NCBI RefSeq assembly: GCF_009728995.1
Contig: NZ_VTZW01000019.1
Span: 655,601 to 719,600, forward strand
Direction: 5' to 3'
Source of the DNA: Streptomonospora sp. PA3
Lineage (GTDB): Bacteria; Actinomycetota; Actinomycetes; Streptosporangiales; Streptosporangiaceae
DNA length: 64,000 nucleotides
Below are positions 8,549 to 16,950 of this stretch, in pieces. Position numbers and translations under genes: made by a program. The first letter of the stretch is position 1. The number at the start of each line of letters is the position of its first letter. The notes under the pieces are model-generated. The model had not been told where the DNA came from, made no database searches, and saw only the letters and a list, made by a program, of their open reading frames with translations.

Positions 8549-8578
8549 TTGACTCCGGGCGTGCGCGCGTCCTACTTT
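8549..8578 (+). promoter_or_regulatory. Candidate sigma-A-type promoter
   Basis: TTGACT (8549-8554) and TACTTT (8573-8578) are separated by 18 bp. Both elements are close to the housekeeping consensus in a region otherwise very GC-rich. The predicted start of transcription is near 8585, giving about 140 nt of leader before the TTG start preferred for the following gene. Confidence 0.6.
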
Positions 8579-8727
8579 CGTAGTCGACCACGCGCGTCGC
8601 CAGGGCGGCGCTTGCAGCGCCAGCCGACGTGGGTGTGTCGTCGGGCGCAGCCGTCCTTCTTCTATGCACTTTCCCGGAGGAGCTGGGGAAGAGCCTCAGC
8701 CCCGTGCCCACGGGGAGAAGAAGGATC

Positions 8728-9936
8728 TTGAGCACGCGCTGCCTGTTCACGGACCTTTTCGGTTCGACCGCGTTTCTGCACGCGATCACCCGCGCCTTCG
8801 GCTGCGGCCGGTGCGAGCCCGCGCGCCGGCGGGACGCCTCGCACACCCTGCAGAGCTGCGATCGCCACGCCGCGCAGTTCGACTCGGCCCTGACGCTGCT
8901 GAGCGAGCACTGCCCCTGTCCGAGCCACGGCGCATCCGCCGGCTCCCGGATCACTGCGCGGATGGGCGAGGTGCACGCCGCGCTGGGGGCGGGCGAGCCC
9001 GCCCCCGCAACGGTGCGCCGCCTGGTCTTCGCCCTGCGCGACGCCGAGACCGACCGCGCCTTCTCGCGGCTGCGGCTGGTCTTCCCGCAGTGGTCGGGGC
9101 GCACGCTGCGCTGCGCCTTCTCCGAGCGGCCCCGGCGCTGGGCGCGCCAGCGGGCGGTTGCCGAGTGGGTGGCGCCCGGCGTCGTCGAGCAGGAGGCCCT
9201 GGCCGCCCTGGTGCTGGCCGCGGGCTTCGGCCACCCGGCGGTGGACCTGCCCGACGAGCAGCCCGACGAACCCGCCGACGCCGCCCTGCCCGGCGACCAC
9301 GGGTTCACCCGCGAGTCGGGGGCGGTGCCGGTGGCCGACCGCGCGGGGCGCGCGGTGGCTGTGTGCCGGGAGCGCCCGCTGGTGTCGGTGCCCACCGCCG
9401 AGTACGTGCTGCGCAAACTGCACGAACTGGCCGAAGGGGTGGACCCGGCGCGCGCCCGCACCACCGACGAACTGCGCAGGGTGGGTCTGGCCGAGGCGCT
9501 GCGCGGGATGGGGGCCGAGGACCTCGCGCGCGTCCTCACCGAGGTCCTGCGCCGGCTCGCCGACCGCCTGCCCGAGCACTTCGAGCTGCTGGAGCGGGCG
9601 CGCGGGCGCGCCCGCAGCGCCCCCTACCGCCCGGTCGCCGACGCCGCCGCAGCCTCTTCCGTCCCGGAGCCGCCCGCGCGCCCCCGCGCCGAGGAGCTGC
9701 CCGAGCCGGAGCGGGACTGGCTGCGCCGCACCGCCTGGAGACTGGTCAGCCAGGCGCGCGAGCACCCGGTCTACTACGCCACCGACCCGGTCGCGGCCCT
9801 GGACCGCTTCCTCGACACCCACCTGCGCGCCGAGGCCGCGGCCATCCCCGCCGCCTGGGCCGGCGCGGTCCACGACGACGAGGCCCGCGCCGACCTGCTG
9901 GAGACCCTGGTCGACCTGGTCGCGACAGTGGAGTGA
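8728..9936 (+). CDS. 402-aa protein of unknown function with N-terminal Cys motifs
   Basis: I do not recognise the family. I chose the TTG at 8728 because AGAAGGA lies just upstream. The 33 codons before it in the same frame (from a GTG at 8629) use A/T-ending codons (ctt, cta, aga) unlike the rest. The first 60 residues hold Cys/His clusters (FGCGRCEP, CDRH, EHCPCPSH), a possible zinc site. The remainder is helical, Ala/Arg/Glu-rich, with a proline-rich linker around residue 310 and a C-terminal helical domain (ERDWLRRTAWRLVSQ). It follows the candidate promoter at 8549-8578 and ends 68 bp before a toxin-antitoxin pair. Location next to CRISPR and TA genes suggests an accessory region. Confidence 0.55.
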   Translation: MSTRCLFTDLFGSTAFLHAITRAFGCGRCEPARRRDASHTLQSCDRHAAQFDSALTLLSEHCPCPSHGASAGSRITARMGEVHAALGAGEPAPATVRRLVFALRDAETDRAFSRLRLVFPQWSGRTLRCAFSERPRRWARQRAVAEWVAPGVVEQEALAALVLAAGFGHPAVDLPDEQPDEPADAALPGDHGFTRESGAVPVADRAGRAVAVCRERPLVSVPTAEYVLRKLHELAEGVDPARARTTDELRRVGLAEALRGMGAEDLARVLTEVLRRLADRLPEHFELLERARGRARSAPYRPVADAAAASSVPEPPARPRAEELPEPERDWLRRTAWRLVSQAREHPVYYATDPVAALDRFLDTHLRAEAAAIPAAWAGAVHDDEARADLLETLVDLVATVE

Positions 9937-9992
9937 CCCGGCCCGCCGATCCCGCGCACGCTCCTAATCTCGCCACCTTCGCCAAAATGGCA

Positions 9993-9998
9993 TACCAT
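9993..9998 (+). promoter_or_regulatory. -10 element for a leaderless toxin-antitoxin transcript
   Basis: TACCAT lies 6 bp before the ATG at 10005, the spacing expected if transcription begins at the start codon itself. This argues against the in-frame ATG at 9987, which lies upstream of the -10. No clear -35 is seen. Confidence 0.45.
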
Positions 9999-10004
9999 CT
10001 GACC

Positions 10005-10301
10005 ATGAGCGTTCAGCCAACCACGAACAGTCAGCACGAGGAACTCTCCGTCGCACAGGCTCGGGACCACTTCTCCGAAAGAGTCAACAGGGCCGCCTAC
10101 GGCAACGAGATCACCTACGTAACCCGGGGGCGCAAGCACGAACGCGCCGCCGCCATCGTTCCGGCATCCTTTGTCGAAGACTACGAGACGCTGCTGGACG
10201 CGCACGATGCGCGCATCGCCCGTGCACGGCTTGATGACATCCGCGCAGGACGCGAAGAAACCATCACGCTGGATGAGATGGACAGGGAACTCGAACCGTG
10301 A
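10005..10301 (+). CDS. Phd/YefM-family antitoxin
   Basis: A 98-aa protein contains HEELSVAQARDHFSERVNRAAYGNEITYVTRGRK, the N-terminal Phd/YefM DNA-binding fold (S-x-x-x-A-R-x-x-F, then a beta strand ending in a Thr-Arg-Gly-Arg-Lys turn). An acidic helical C-terminus (TITLDEMDRELEP) is of the type that wraps the toxin. It overlaps the toxin gene by 4 bp (GTGA), so the two are translationally coupled. The family normally represses its own operon. The ATG at 9987 would add six residues but lies upstream of the -10. Confidence 0.85.
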   Translation: MSVQPTTNSQHEELSVAQARDHFSERVNRAAYGNEITYVTRGRKHERAAAIVPASFVEDYETLLDAHDARIARARLDDIRAGREETITLDEMDRELEP

Positions 10302-10582
10302 CGCCTAACCCCAGGCCGCACTACCAGGTCATCTTGGGCGTCCGAGCCAGCAAAGAACTACGCAAGCTGGATAACACGACTTCGCGGCGCGTCCGCGGCG
10401 CCCTTAGAAAACTGGGCGACGATCCTCGGCCGGATGGCTGCCGCAAACTGAAGGGCGAGGAGGACCTCTGGCGCATTCGGGTGGGCGACTACCGGATTCT
10501 GTACAGTATCGATGACGGTGAAGTCGTCGTTGTCGCGCTGCGGATCGCTCACCGCAGTGACGTCTACCGCGATCTCGACTAG
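10298..10582 (+). CDS. RelE/ParE-superfamily toxin
   Basis: A 94-aa basic protein (MTPNPRPHYQVILGVRASKELRKL...) has the RelE layout: an N-terminal strand, a two-helix hairpin (SKELRKLDNTTSRRVRGALRKL), then GCRKLKGEEDLWRIRVGDYRILYSI and a C-terminal strand (VVVVALRIAHRSDVYRD). The GxxKLKG...WRxRVGDYRxxY pattern is the core of RelE mRNA interferases. Arg and Tyr residues in this segment are the expected catalytic set. It is the second gene of a two-gene TA operon, and the GTG start overlaps the antitoxin stop. Confidence 0.88.
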   Translation: MTPNPRPHYQVILGVRASKELRKLDNTTSRRVRGALRKLGDDPRPDGCRKLKGEEDLWRIRVGDYRILYSIDDGEVVVVALRIAHRSDVYRDLD

Positions 10583-10628
10583 GACCGCAAACCCCGCGTC
10601 GGCCGCCAACCTCGGACCACCCCCTTCG

Positions 10629-10642
10629 TACACGTGTATGAT
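10629..10642 (+). promoter_or_regulatory. Palindromic operator overlapping a -10
   Basis: The perfect 10-bp palindrome TACACGTGTA (10629-10638) overlaps a good -10, TATGAT (10637-10642). Transcription would start near 10649, about 45 bp before the next gene. The overlap suggests a repressor site, but no cognate regulator can be named. Confidence 0.45.
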
Positions 10643-10692
10643 TTGCCGACGAGTACGTACAGGCAGACCCACTACCGAAGGGACGCACCGCC

Positions 10693-10974
10693 GTGGTCAC
10701 CGAGGTCTTCACGCGCAAGTACTGCGATCCGCACGCTCTCCGCGAGGAGAAGGTCGAGGCGACTGACGTCATCCAGTTCGCCTGGGAGGGGACCGTCCGC
10801 GAGGTCGATGCCTGCGACGAGTGCAAGAAGGAGCACGAGACCCACTACGAGCCGCTGGTCGACTACTCCCGCCCGGTGAAGAAGCGCCGCGCCAAGAAGG
10901 CCGACGCCAAGGCCGGCGCCGACTCCTCCGGCGCCGACTCGTCCTCCTCCTCGGACGACTCCGCCGACTCCTGA
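10693..10974 (+). CDS. Small conserved-type protein with paired Cys/His motifs
   Basis: A 93-aa protein has two Cys/His groups, KYCDPH (about 9-14) and CDECKKEHETH (about 41-51), separated by a Val/Ile-rich stretch. This layout could bind one zinc. The C-terminal half is a Lys/Ala-rich then Ser/Asp-rich low-complexity tail (KKRRAKKADAKAG...). I recall no named family. It starts at GTG behind the palindromic promoter and is followed by a strong hairpin terminator, so it is a monocistronic unit. Confidence 0.6.
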   Translation: MVTEVFTRKYCDPHALREEKVEATDVIQFAWEGTVREVDACDECKKEHETHYEPLVDYSRPVKKRRAKKADAKAGADSSGADSSSSSDDSADS

Positions 10975-11179
10975 TCGCGCTCCGCCGCGCGCGGCCGGCG
11001 CCCTGTCGCGGCGGCCGGCCGCCGGTGCGGTGGCGCGCGTCCCGGCGGCCGGCCTCGCCCAGCCCCTCGGGGCTGCCGGGGGAACGGCCGCTCGGGCGGC
11101 TCAAGCGGCCCGGGCCGAGCGGCGCAGGAGAGCGCTGCGCCGTCGCCCGCATCCCGCCCCCGCGGCGGGACGGATTCGA

Positions 11180-11219
11180 GCGGGGGAGGCCGGTGCCCCA
11201 TTTCACCGGCCTCCCCCGC
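11180..11219. terminator. Bidirectional hairpin terminator
   Basis: A perfect 16-bp stem (arm GCGGGGGAGGCCGGTG) closes an 8-nt loop (CCCCATTT). It stands between a plus-strand gene and a minus-strand gene that converge, so it can serve both. There is no U-tract, as is usual in actinobacteria. Confidence 0.75.
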
Positions 11220-11242
11220 CGCTTTTCAGGAAGGCTTGTGGG

Positions 11243-12334
11243 TCACATCCCCGCGGCGCCCGGTTGGGTCATCAGGCCGGCCAGCCGCCCCTCTCTGCGG
11301 GCCGCCACCGCTCCGGCGACCGGGAGCCGGGCCTGCACGACGCCGTCGCGCGGCGGGCCGATCGTCGCCCCCACACGGCGCATGATGCGCTGCATCCCGC
11401 GGTTGCCGGCCACGGTCTCGGCGCGGACCTCGGCCAGGCCCCAGTCGGCGGCGACGGCGATCAGCGCGCGGGTCAGGGCGGTGCCCACACCCTGCCGCTG
11501 CCAGGAGTCCTCGACCAGGAAGGCGATCTCGCCCACGCCCGGGTCGAGGGTGAACATCAGGTGGGCCAGTGCGATCGGCTCGCCGCCCGCGCTCGGGCGC
11601 GCGAGCAGGGTCAGCCCCCGCTCGGCGTCGCAGAACAGGTCGAGCATGCTCGGCGGCAGCCGCCGCATACCCGACTGATAGCGGCCGCGGATCGTCTCGG
11701 CGGAGCAGCGTGCGTGTATCCGCCCGATGGCGTCGGCGTCGGCCGCCCCGGCCTGGCGCACCTCGATCTCGATGCCGCGGTGGGTGGAGACGGCGCCGTC
11801 GGTGGGCGCCGGCCCGATGGGCGGCAGGACCGAGCGCACCAGGGCGTCGGCGCGCGCGGACTCGGTCCAGGTGAAGGGCCGGTCGGGCCGGCGCAGCCGG
11901 ACGCCGCGCAGCGGGCCGACCGCCACCACCAGGGTGGTCTCGGGCTCCTCGGGGAACTCCGCCGCCGGGCGGGTGAGGTTGGTCCACCGGGCGTCCTCGG
12001 CCATCAGCAGCTCGCCGAGCACCTCGGGCAGCCGGTTGGGCGCACTGCGCAGGCGCGCGGTCAGCAGCAGCGCCTTGGTGACGTCGTCGCCGACCTCGCG
12101 GGGCTGGGCGGGGACCGCGTCGACGGCGTCGGTCACGCTGCGCTCGGCGACCTCCCGCAGCAGGGTGTGGTGCTCCCCCGGCACGTCGACGACGAACTCG
12201 TCCACCACTCCCGCCGGGTCCGCATGGATGGAGAGGCCGACGATGTTGCCACCCCGGGCGGCCACGGCCTCGACCACGCCGGCCAGTTGGCCGGGGCGGT
12301 CCTCGACGACGGTGCGGATACGCCACAGGGCCAT
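11243..12334 (-). CDS. ACT-domain / GNAT acetyltransferase fusion protein
   Basis: This 363-aa protein begins with an ACT domain (MALWRIRTVVEDRPGQLAGVVEAVAARGGNIVGLSI, about 1-80), the small-molecule-binding module of amino-acid-responsive proteins. A linker is followed by a GNAT acetyltransferase domain from about residue 185. In it EIAFLVEDSWQRQGVGTALTRALI carries the acetyl-CoA motif A (Q/R-x-x-G-x-G/A). Such ACT-GNAT fusions are probably amino-acid-regulated acetyltransferases; the substrate is unknown. SD AGAGGGGG precedes the ATG. It lies downstream of the hut genes on the same strand, so amino-acid sensing would fit, but a 160-bp gap separates them. Confidence 0.75.
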   Translation of the reverse strand: MALWRIRTVVEDRPGQLAGVVEAVAARGGNIVGLSIHADPAGVVDEFVVDVPGEHHTLLREVAERSVTDAVDAVPAQPREVGDDVTKALLLTARLRSAPNRLPEVLGELLMAEDARWTNLTRPAAEFPEEPETTLVVAVGPLRGVRLRRPDRPFTWTESARADALVRSVLPPIGPAPTDGAVSTHRGIEIEVRQAGAADADAIGRIHARCSAETIRGRYQSGMRRLPPSMLDLFCDAERGLTLLARPSAGGEPIALAHLMFTLDPGVGEIAFLVEDSWQRQGVGTALTRALIAVAADWGLAEVRAETVAGNRGMQRIMRRVGATIGPPRDGVVQARLPVAGAVAARREGRLAGLMTQPGAAGM

Positions 12335-12496
12335 GCGTCCCCCTCTGCCGGGTCGGCGGCCACCGTGCCGTTCCGCCGCGGTGGTGCGCCTTGTCCCTTC
12401 CAGGGTGGAATGCCGCTGTTTCCGGCGTGCTACGGCGCGGTAAGTTCCGGTGACACCTCGCCGCCGGTCCGCGGAGCGGTGCCCGCCCGGGGCGGG

Positions 12497-13726
12497 TCAG
12501 GGGCGGCCGGCGACGAGTTCGCCGTCCTTCCACACCGCCGCGACCTGCGGTACTCCGGGCCGGTAGGCGAGGTAGACGGGGTTGGGCGCCTCAAGCAGGA
12601 CCATGTCCGCGCGGGCGCCCGCGGTGAGGCGGCCCACGTCGTCCCGGCGCAGCGCGGCGGCGCCGCCGGCGGTGGCCGCCCGCACCGCCTCCTCCGGAGT
12701 CATGTGCATCTCCCGCACCGCCAGTGCGATGCACAGCGCCATGCTGGAGGTGAAACACGAGCCGGGGTTGCAGTCGCTGGCCAGGGCGACCTGCGCCCCG
12801 GCGTCGAGGAGTGCGCGCGCGTCGGGATAGGGCCGGCGGGTGGAGAAGTCGACTCCGGGCAGCAGCGTGGCCACCGTGGCCGGCCCCTCCCCCGCCGCGG
12901 AGTCGGCCAGGGCCGCGACGTCCTCGGCCGCGAGGTAGGTGCAGTGGTCCACCGACGCCGCGCCCTGCTCCACGGCCAGGCGCACGCCGGGGCCGTGGCC
13001 GAGCTGGTTGCCGTGCACGCGGGGCAGCAGTCCGCGCCGCCGTCCGGCATCCAGGACCCGCCGCGCCTGCGGCTCGTCGAAGGCGCCGCGTTCGCAGAAC
13101 ACGTCGATCCAGCGGGCGTGCGGGGCGCAGGCATCCAGCATCGGGCCGGTGACCAGGTCGAGGTAGCCGTCGGGATCGCCGTCGTACTCGGGCGGGACGA
13201 CGTGCGCGCCCAGGAAGGTGGTCTCGTCGCTCAGCCGCGCGGCCACGCGCAGCGCGCGCTCCTCGTCGGCGACGCTGAGGCCGTAGCCGGATTTGATCTC
13301 CACGGTGGTGGTGCCCTGGGCGCGGGCCTCGCGCAGCAGCCCGGTGGCGCCGCCCAGCAGCTCGCGTTCGGAGGCGGCGCGGGTGGCGGCGACCGTGGTG
13401 CGGATTCCGCCGGCCTCGTAGGGCCGCCCGGCCATGCGGTCGCCGAACTCCCGGCTGCGGTCGCCGGCGAAGACGATGTGGGAGTGGCTGTCGACGAACC
13501 CGGGGATGACGCACCGCCCGGCGGCGTCCACGCGCACGTCCGCGGCGGGGGCCCGGGTGCGGGGGCCGCACCAGGACACCCGGCCGTCCTCGACGACCAG
13601 GGCGGCGTCGGCCACCTCGCCGAGTTCGCCGGCGCCCAGCGCGGGTTCGTTGGTGACGAGGCTGCCTATGCCGTCGATCAGGACGGAGGAGACCGCCGGG
13701 ACGGCGGGGTGGTCCGGGGTGTTCAT
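12497..13726 (-). CDS. hutI: Imidazolonepropionase
   Basis: HutI hydrolyses 4-imidazolone-5-propionate to N-formimino-L-glutamate, the third step of histidine degradation in the cytosol. The 409-aa length is typical. Amidohydrolase signatures are present: [16 protein letters not shown] (metal His pair), [25 protein letters not shown] (metal His), [10 protein letters not shown] and [13 protein letters not shown] (metal Asp). It is last in the hut group on this strand, 96 bp after hutF. A short CCCGCC/GGCGGG hairpin follows the stop. Confidence 0.95.
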   Translation of the reverse strand: MNTPDHPAVPAVSSVLIDGIGSLVTNEPALGAGELGEVADAALVVEDGRVSWCGPRTRAPAADVRVDAAGRCVIPGFVDSHSHIVFAGDRSREFGDRMAGRPYEAGGIRTTVAATRAASERELLGGATGLLREARAQGTTTVEIKSGYGLSVADEERALRVAARLSDETTFLGAHVVPPEYDGDPDGYLDLVTGPMLDACAPHARWIDVFCERGAFDEPQARRVLDAGRRRGLLPRVHGNQLGHGPGVRLAVEQGAASVDHCTYLAAEDVAALADSAAGEGPATVATLLPGVDFSTRRPYPDARALLDAGAQVALASDCNPGSCFTSSMALCIALAVREMHMTPEEAVRAATAGGAAALRRDDVGRLTAGARADMVLLEAPNPVYLAYRPGVPQVAAVWKDGELVAGRP

Positions 13727-13822
13727 CGGCGTCGCGGCACGCGGAGGGCGCCGCGTCCTCCCTTCGGTGGCGGCTGCGGACGGTTGCGGGGGCGCCGGCG
13801 CGGCGACGCCGACCGGGCGGGC

Positions 13823-15256
13823 TCACGGGGCGACCTCCCTGATGGCGGCGTCGAGCCGGGCCGCGGCGTCGGGGATGAGCGCGTGCACGCCGTCGCGCAC
13901 GATCCACCGGCCGCCGGCCATCACGTGGCGGACGTCGGCCGCGGTCGCGGCCCACACCAGAGCGTCAGCGGCGCGGCGGGGGTCGAAGCCGGCCATCCGG
14001 ACGCCGTCGACGGCGAGGCTGACCAGGTCGGCGCGGGCGCCGGGGGCGATGCGCCCGGCGGGCGGATCGCCGGCGGCCGCCCAGCCGAGCGCGGCGTGCC
14101 CGCCGGTGTGCACCGCCTCCAGCAGGCGGTGGGCGGGCAGGGTGCCGCGGCGGCCGGTGCGCAGCCGCTCGTGGGCCTCGGCGGAGCGGGCCTCCTCGAA
14201 CATGTCGACGGTGGAGTGGCCGTCGCTGCCCAGCGACAGCGGAGCGCCCGCCAGCCGGTCCAGCTCGGGCAGGCCGTCGGCGAGGTCGCGCTCGGTGGTG
14301 GGGCACAGGCACACCCCGGCCCCGGTTCCGCGGACGAGAGCGGCGTCGTCGGAGGTGAGGTGGGTGGCGTGCACGAGAGTGGGGCGCAGCGCGGCGAGGA
14401 AGCCGGTGCGGTCGAGGAGCTGGGCGGGTGTGCAGCCGTGGGCCGCCAGGCAGGCGGCGTTCTCGGCGGGCTGCTCGGAGAGGTGGATGTGCGCGGCCGC
14501 CCACCCGGCCTCCCTCGCCGTCCGCGCGATGCGGGCGAGGTCGGCGGGCGGGACGGCGCGCACCGAGTGCGCCGCGGCGCCCACGCGGGCGTGTGCGCCC
14601 GCGGCGCGCAGGGCGGCGGCGCGCTCGGCCCAGGCCTCGGCGCCGCCGTCGCCGAAGCGGACCTGGATGCCCTCCAGCGGCGCGTACGCACCGTCGGTCC
14701 CCAGGCCGCCGGCGAGGTAGCAGGTGTCGAGCAGGGTGATGCGGATGCCGGCCTCGGCCGCGGCCGCGATCAGTGCGCGGCCCATGGCGTTGGGGTCGCT
14801 GTAGGGCGTGCCTGCGGGGGCGTGGTGCAGGTAGTGGAACTCGCCCACGCAGGTGATCCCGGCCAGCGCCATCTCGGCGTAGACGCCGCGCGCCAGGCGG
14901 TGGTAGGAGTCGGGGTCGAGCCGTCCGGCGACCTCGTACATCCGCTCGCGCCAGGTCCAGAAGCTGCCGCCGTCCTCCCCGGTGCGCCCGCGCAGCGCGC
15001 GGTGGAAGGCGTGGGAGTGCGCGTCGGCGAACCCGGCGACGGTCAGCCCGCGCAGCCGCTCGGCGCCGTCGGGCGGGCGGGTGCCGCGGGCGACCGAGGT
15101 GATCAGGCCGCCGGAGACCTCGACGAGCACGCCGGGCTCCGCCGCGGGGCCCGCGCCGGCGTCCAGCAGCGCCCACTCGCACCAGTAGCGGTCGGCGCGC
15201 TCACGGGCCGGCGAAGTGCCCCCACTCCCCCGCCGCGAGGCCCCGGCACCCGTCAC
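13823..15256 (-). CDS. hutF: Formimidoylglutamate deiminase
   Basis: HutF converts N-formimino-L-glutamate to N-formyl-L-glutamate and ammonia, the branch used when HutG-type direct hydrolysis is absent. The amidohydrolase/ATZ-TRZ pattern is clear: GFADAHSHAFHRALRG (metal HxH plus arginine), LHYLHH-like EFHYLHHAPAG, AAHSVRAVPP, IHLSEQPAEN and SLGSDGHSTVDMFEE. I chose GTG 15256 because GGAGGTG stands 7 nt upstream; an ATG 14 codons earlier (15298) lacks an SD. The product is 477 aa, slightly long because of a ~20-residue low-complexity N-terminus. A decayed copy of its own 5' end lies immediately upstream. Confidence 0.9.
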   Translation of the reverse strand: MTGAGASRRGSGGTSPARERADRYWCEWALLDAGAGPAAEPGVLVEVSGGLITSVARGTRPPDGAERLRGLTVAGFADAHSHAFHRALRGRTGEDGGSFWTWRERMYEVAGRLDPDSYHRLARGVYAEMALAGITCVGEFHYLHHAPAGTPYSDPNAMGRALIAAAAEAGIRITLLDTCYLAGGLGTDGAYAPLEGIQVRFGDGGAEAWAERAAALRAAGAHARVGAAAHSVRAVPPADLARIARTAREAGWAAAHIHLSEQPAENAACLAAHGCTPAQLLDRTGFLAALRPTLVHATHLTSDDAALVRGTGAGVCLCPTTERDLADGLPELDRLAGAPLSLGSDGHSTVDMFEEARSAEAHERLRTGRRGTLPAHRLLEAVHTGGHAALGWAAAGDPPAGRIAPGARADLVSLAVDGVRMAGFDPRRAADALVWAATAADVRHVMAGGRWIVRDGVHALIPDAAARLDAAIREVAP

Positions 15257-15260
15257 GGCT

Positions 15261-15494
15261 TCACCTCCCCCACCGGCCGAGTCCCGCCTCGGCGCCATCC
15301 GGCCGACTCGGCTCCGGCCGGCGCGCCATAGCGGTACGCGCGGCCCACGGCCGCGACGAACCCGCCCTCACCCGGAGGCCGCAGCCCGCCCTCCGCTCCG
15401 GGCCCGGCAGCGCCCATTCGCACCGGTCCCGCCGGGGCCGCTGCCGCTCGGCCGTGCCGCCCTTCGCTGCTGCTGCCCTGCCCGATGCCGTCAC
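15261..15494 (-). pseudogene. Decayed duplicate of the hutF 5' end
   Basis: From an SD-like GGAGGAGGAGCC and a GTG at 15494 the reading VTASGRAAAAKGGTAERQ...DRCEWAL parallels the hutF start VTGAGASRRGSGGTSPARER...DRYWCEWAL. In the next frame EGGFVAAVGRAYRYGAPAGAE parallels VSGGLITSVARGTRPPDGAE of hutF, so a frameshift separates the two blocks. The similarity fades after ~200 bp and ends next to the intact hutF start. It looks like the remnant of a partial tandem duplication and fills the ~340-bp gap between the M20 gene and hutF. Confidence 0.6.
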
Positions 15495-15600
15495 GGCTCC
15501 TCCTCCGGCACCGGGCGGGTTCGGCCCACTGGCATTCGATCATCGCCCGGCTCCGCGGGTCGCCGAGCCGCTCACCCTTGTCCGCGCATCGCCGCACCGC

Positions 15601-16869
15601 TCAGTCCTCCTCCGCCGGTCCGGCATCGGTCAGGTCGGCCAGCACGTCGGCCAGCGCCGCGACCCCGGCGCGGCAGTCGGCGGCCGTGGCCGACTCCTCC
15701 GGTGCATGCGAGATACCGGTGGGGTTGCGCACGAACAGCATCGCCGTGGGCACGGCCGTGGCCAGCACCCCCGCGTCGTGGCCGGCGCCGGTGGCCAGCA
15801 CCGGTACGGCCCCGCCCTCGCCGCCCACGCGGGCGGCGACGCGGTCGCGCAGCCGGTGGTCGAACTCCACGAGCGGCGACTTGGACTCCAGGAACGCGGT
15901 GACGGTGACGCCGTGCTCGGCGGCGCTGCTGCGCGCCGCCGCGTCGACCCCCTCCACGACCGCGTGCAGGGCCGCCTCCTCGGCCGCGCGCGCGTCCAGC
16001 CAGGCGCGCACCCGCGAGGGCACGGCGTTGGTGCCGTTGGGCGAGACCCGCACCTTGCCCACGGTCGCCAGGGCGCCGTGCTCCTCGGCGGCCCGGCGCG
16101 CCGCCCGCACGGCCTCGGCGAAGGGCAGCATGGGGTCGCTGCGGTCGGCGAGCCGGGTGGTGCCGGCGTGGTCGGCCTGCCCGGAGAAGTCCAGCCGCCA
16201 CCGCCCGTGCGGCCACACCGCCGAGGCCACGCCGACGGCATCGCCGGTGTGGGCGAGCGCCCGCCCCTGCTCGATGTGCAGTTCCACGAACGCGCCGATG
16301 CGGCCCAGCAGCTCGCGGTCGGGCCCCATGCGCTCGGGGTCGAGCCCGGCCCGTTCCATCGCCTGCGCCCAGGAGACGCCGTCGGCGTCGGTGAGCCGCC
16401 CGGCCCGCTCGGGTGTCATCGCACCGGTCAGCAGCCGGCTGCCCAGGCAGGGCACGCCGAAGCGGGCGCCCTCCTCCTCGACGAACACCGCGACGGCCAG
16501 GGGGCGCCGCGGCCGCAGGCCCCGCCGGCGCAGCTCGTCGACGGCGGCCAGCGCCCCCACCACGCCGAGGGGCCCGTCGTAGGCCCCGCCGTCGGGGACG
16601 GAGTCCAGATGCGAACCGGTTACTACTGCTGCTGCCTTATCGGCGGGTGCGCGGGGCGCTTCGACGCTCCCGGGGGCGCCCCAACAGGCCCACAGGTTGC
16701 CGTTGCCGTCGGTTTCGACCTCGAGTCCGCGGGCGCTCGCCGCCGAGCGGAACCAGGAGCGCACCTGGGTGTCGGCCGGTCCCCAGGAGAACCTGCGGTA
16801 GCCGCCGGTGGTGCGGTTGCGCCCCAGCGGGGCGAGTTCGGCCCACAGTTGTTCGAAGTCGCCGCTCAT
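15601..16869 (-). CDS. M20-family amidohydrolase, probable N-formylglutamate deformylase of the hut pathway
   Basis: A 422-aa zinc-dependent amidase of the allantoate/N-carbamoyl-amino-acid hydrolase branch of M20. It shows TGSHLDSVPDGGAYDGPLG (metal His/Asp), FVEEEGARFG (catalytic and metal Glu), ELHIEQG (metal His), GQADHAGTT and a C-terminal SGAGHDA-type motif (TGAGHDAGVLA). No hutG is present in this cluster, yet hutF makes N-formylglutamate. An amidohydrolase placed between hutU and hutF is the natural candidate to release glutamate and formate. That assignment is inference from context; the family is certain. GAGGAG at 7-nt spacing supports the ATG. Confidence 0.8.
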   Translation of the reverse strand: MSGDFEQLWAELAPLGRNRTTGGYRRFSWGPADTQVRSWFRSAASARGLEVETDGNGNLWACWGAPGSVEAPRAPADKAAAVVTGSHLDSVPDGGAYDGPLGVVGALAAVDELRRRGLRPRRPLAVAVFVEEEGARFGVPCLGSRLLTGAMTPERAGRLTDADGVSWAQAMERAGLDPERMGPDRELLGRIGAFVELHIEQGRALAHTGDAVGVASAVWPHGRWRLDFSGQADHAGTTRLADRSDPMLPFAEAVRAARRAAEEHGALATVGKVRVSPNGTNAVPSRVRAWLDARAAEEAALHAVVEGVDAAARSSAAEHGVTVTAFLESKSPLVEFDHRLRDRVAARVGGEGGAVPVLATGAGHDAGVLATAVPTAMLFVRNPTGISHAPEESATAADCRAGVAALADVLADLTDAGPAEED

Positions 16870-16950
16870 GCGTCCGCTCCTCGCCTGCCCTCGTCTTCAC
16901 CGATCTCGCGGCACGGCGCCGGCCCCGTCCGGCCGCCCGCCTGCACCGGC

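Noticed and set aside
8629..8727. GTG start 33 codons upstream for the 402-aa protein
   Set aside because: The added codons have unusual A/T third positions, no SD precedes the GTG, and AGAAGGA stands before the TTG at 8728.
11030..15331. Plus-strand open frame of 1433 codons across the hut genes
   Set aside because: It is antisense to hutI and hutF, gives Gly/Ala/Val/Arg-rich translation with no domain, and is an artefact of high GC.
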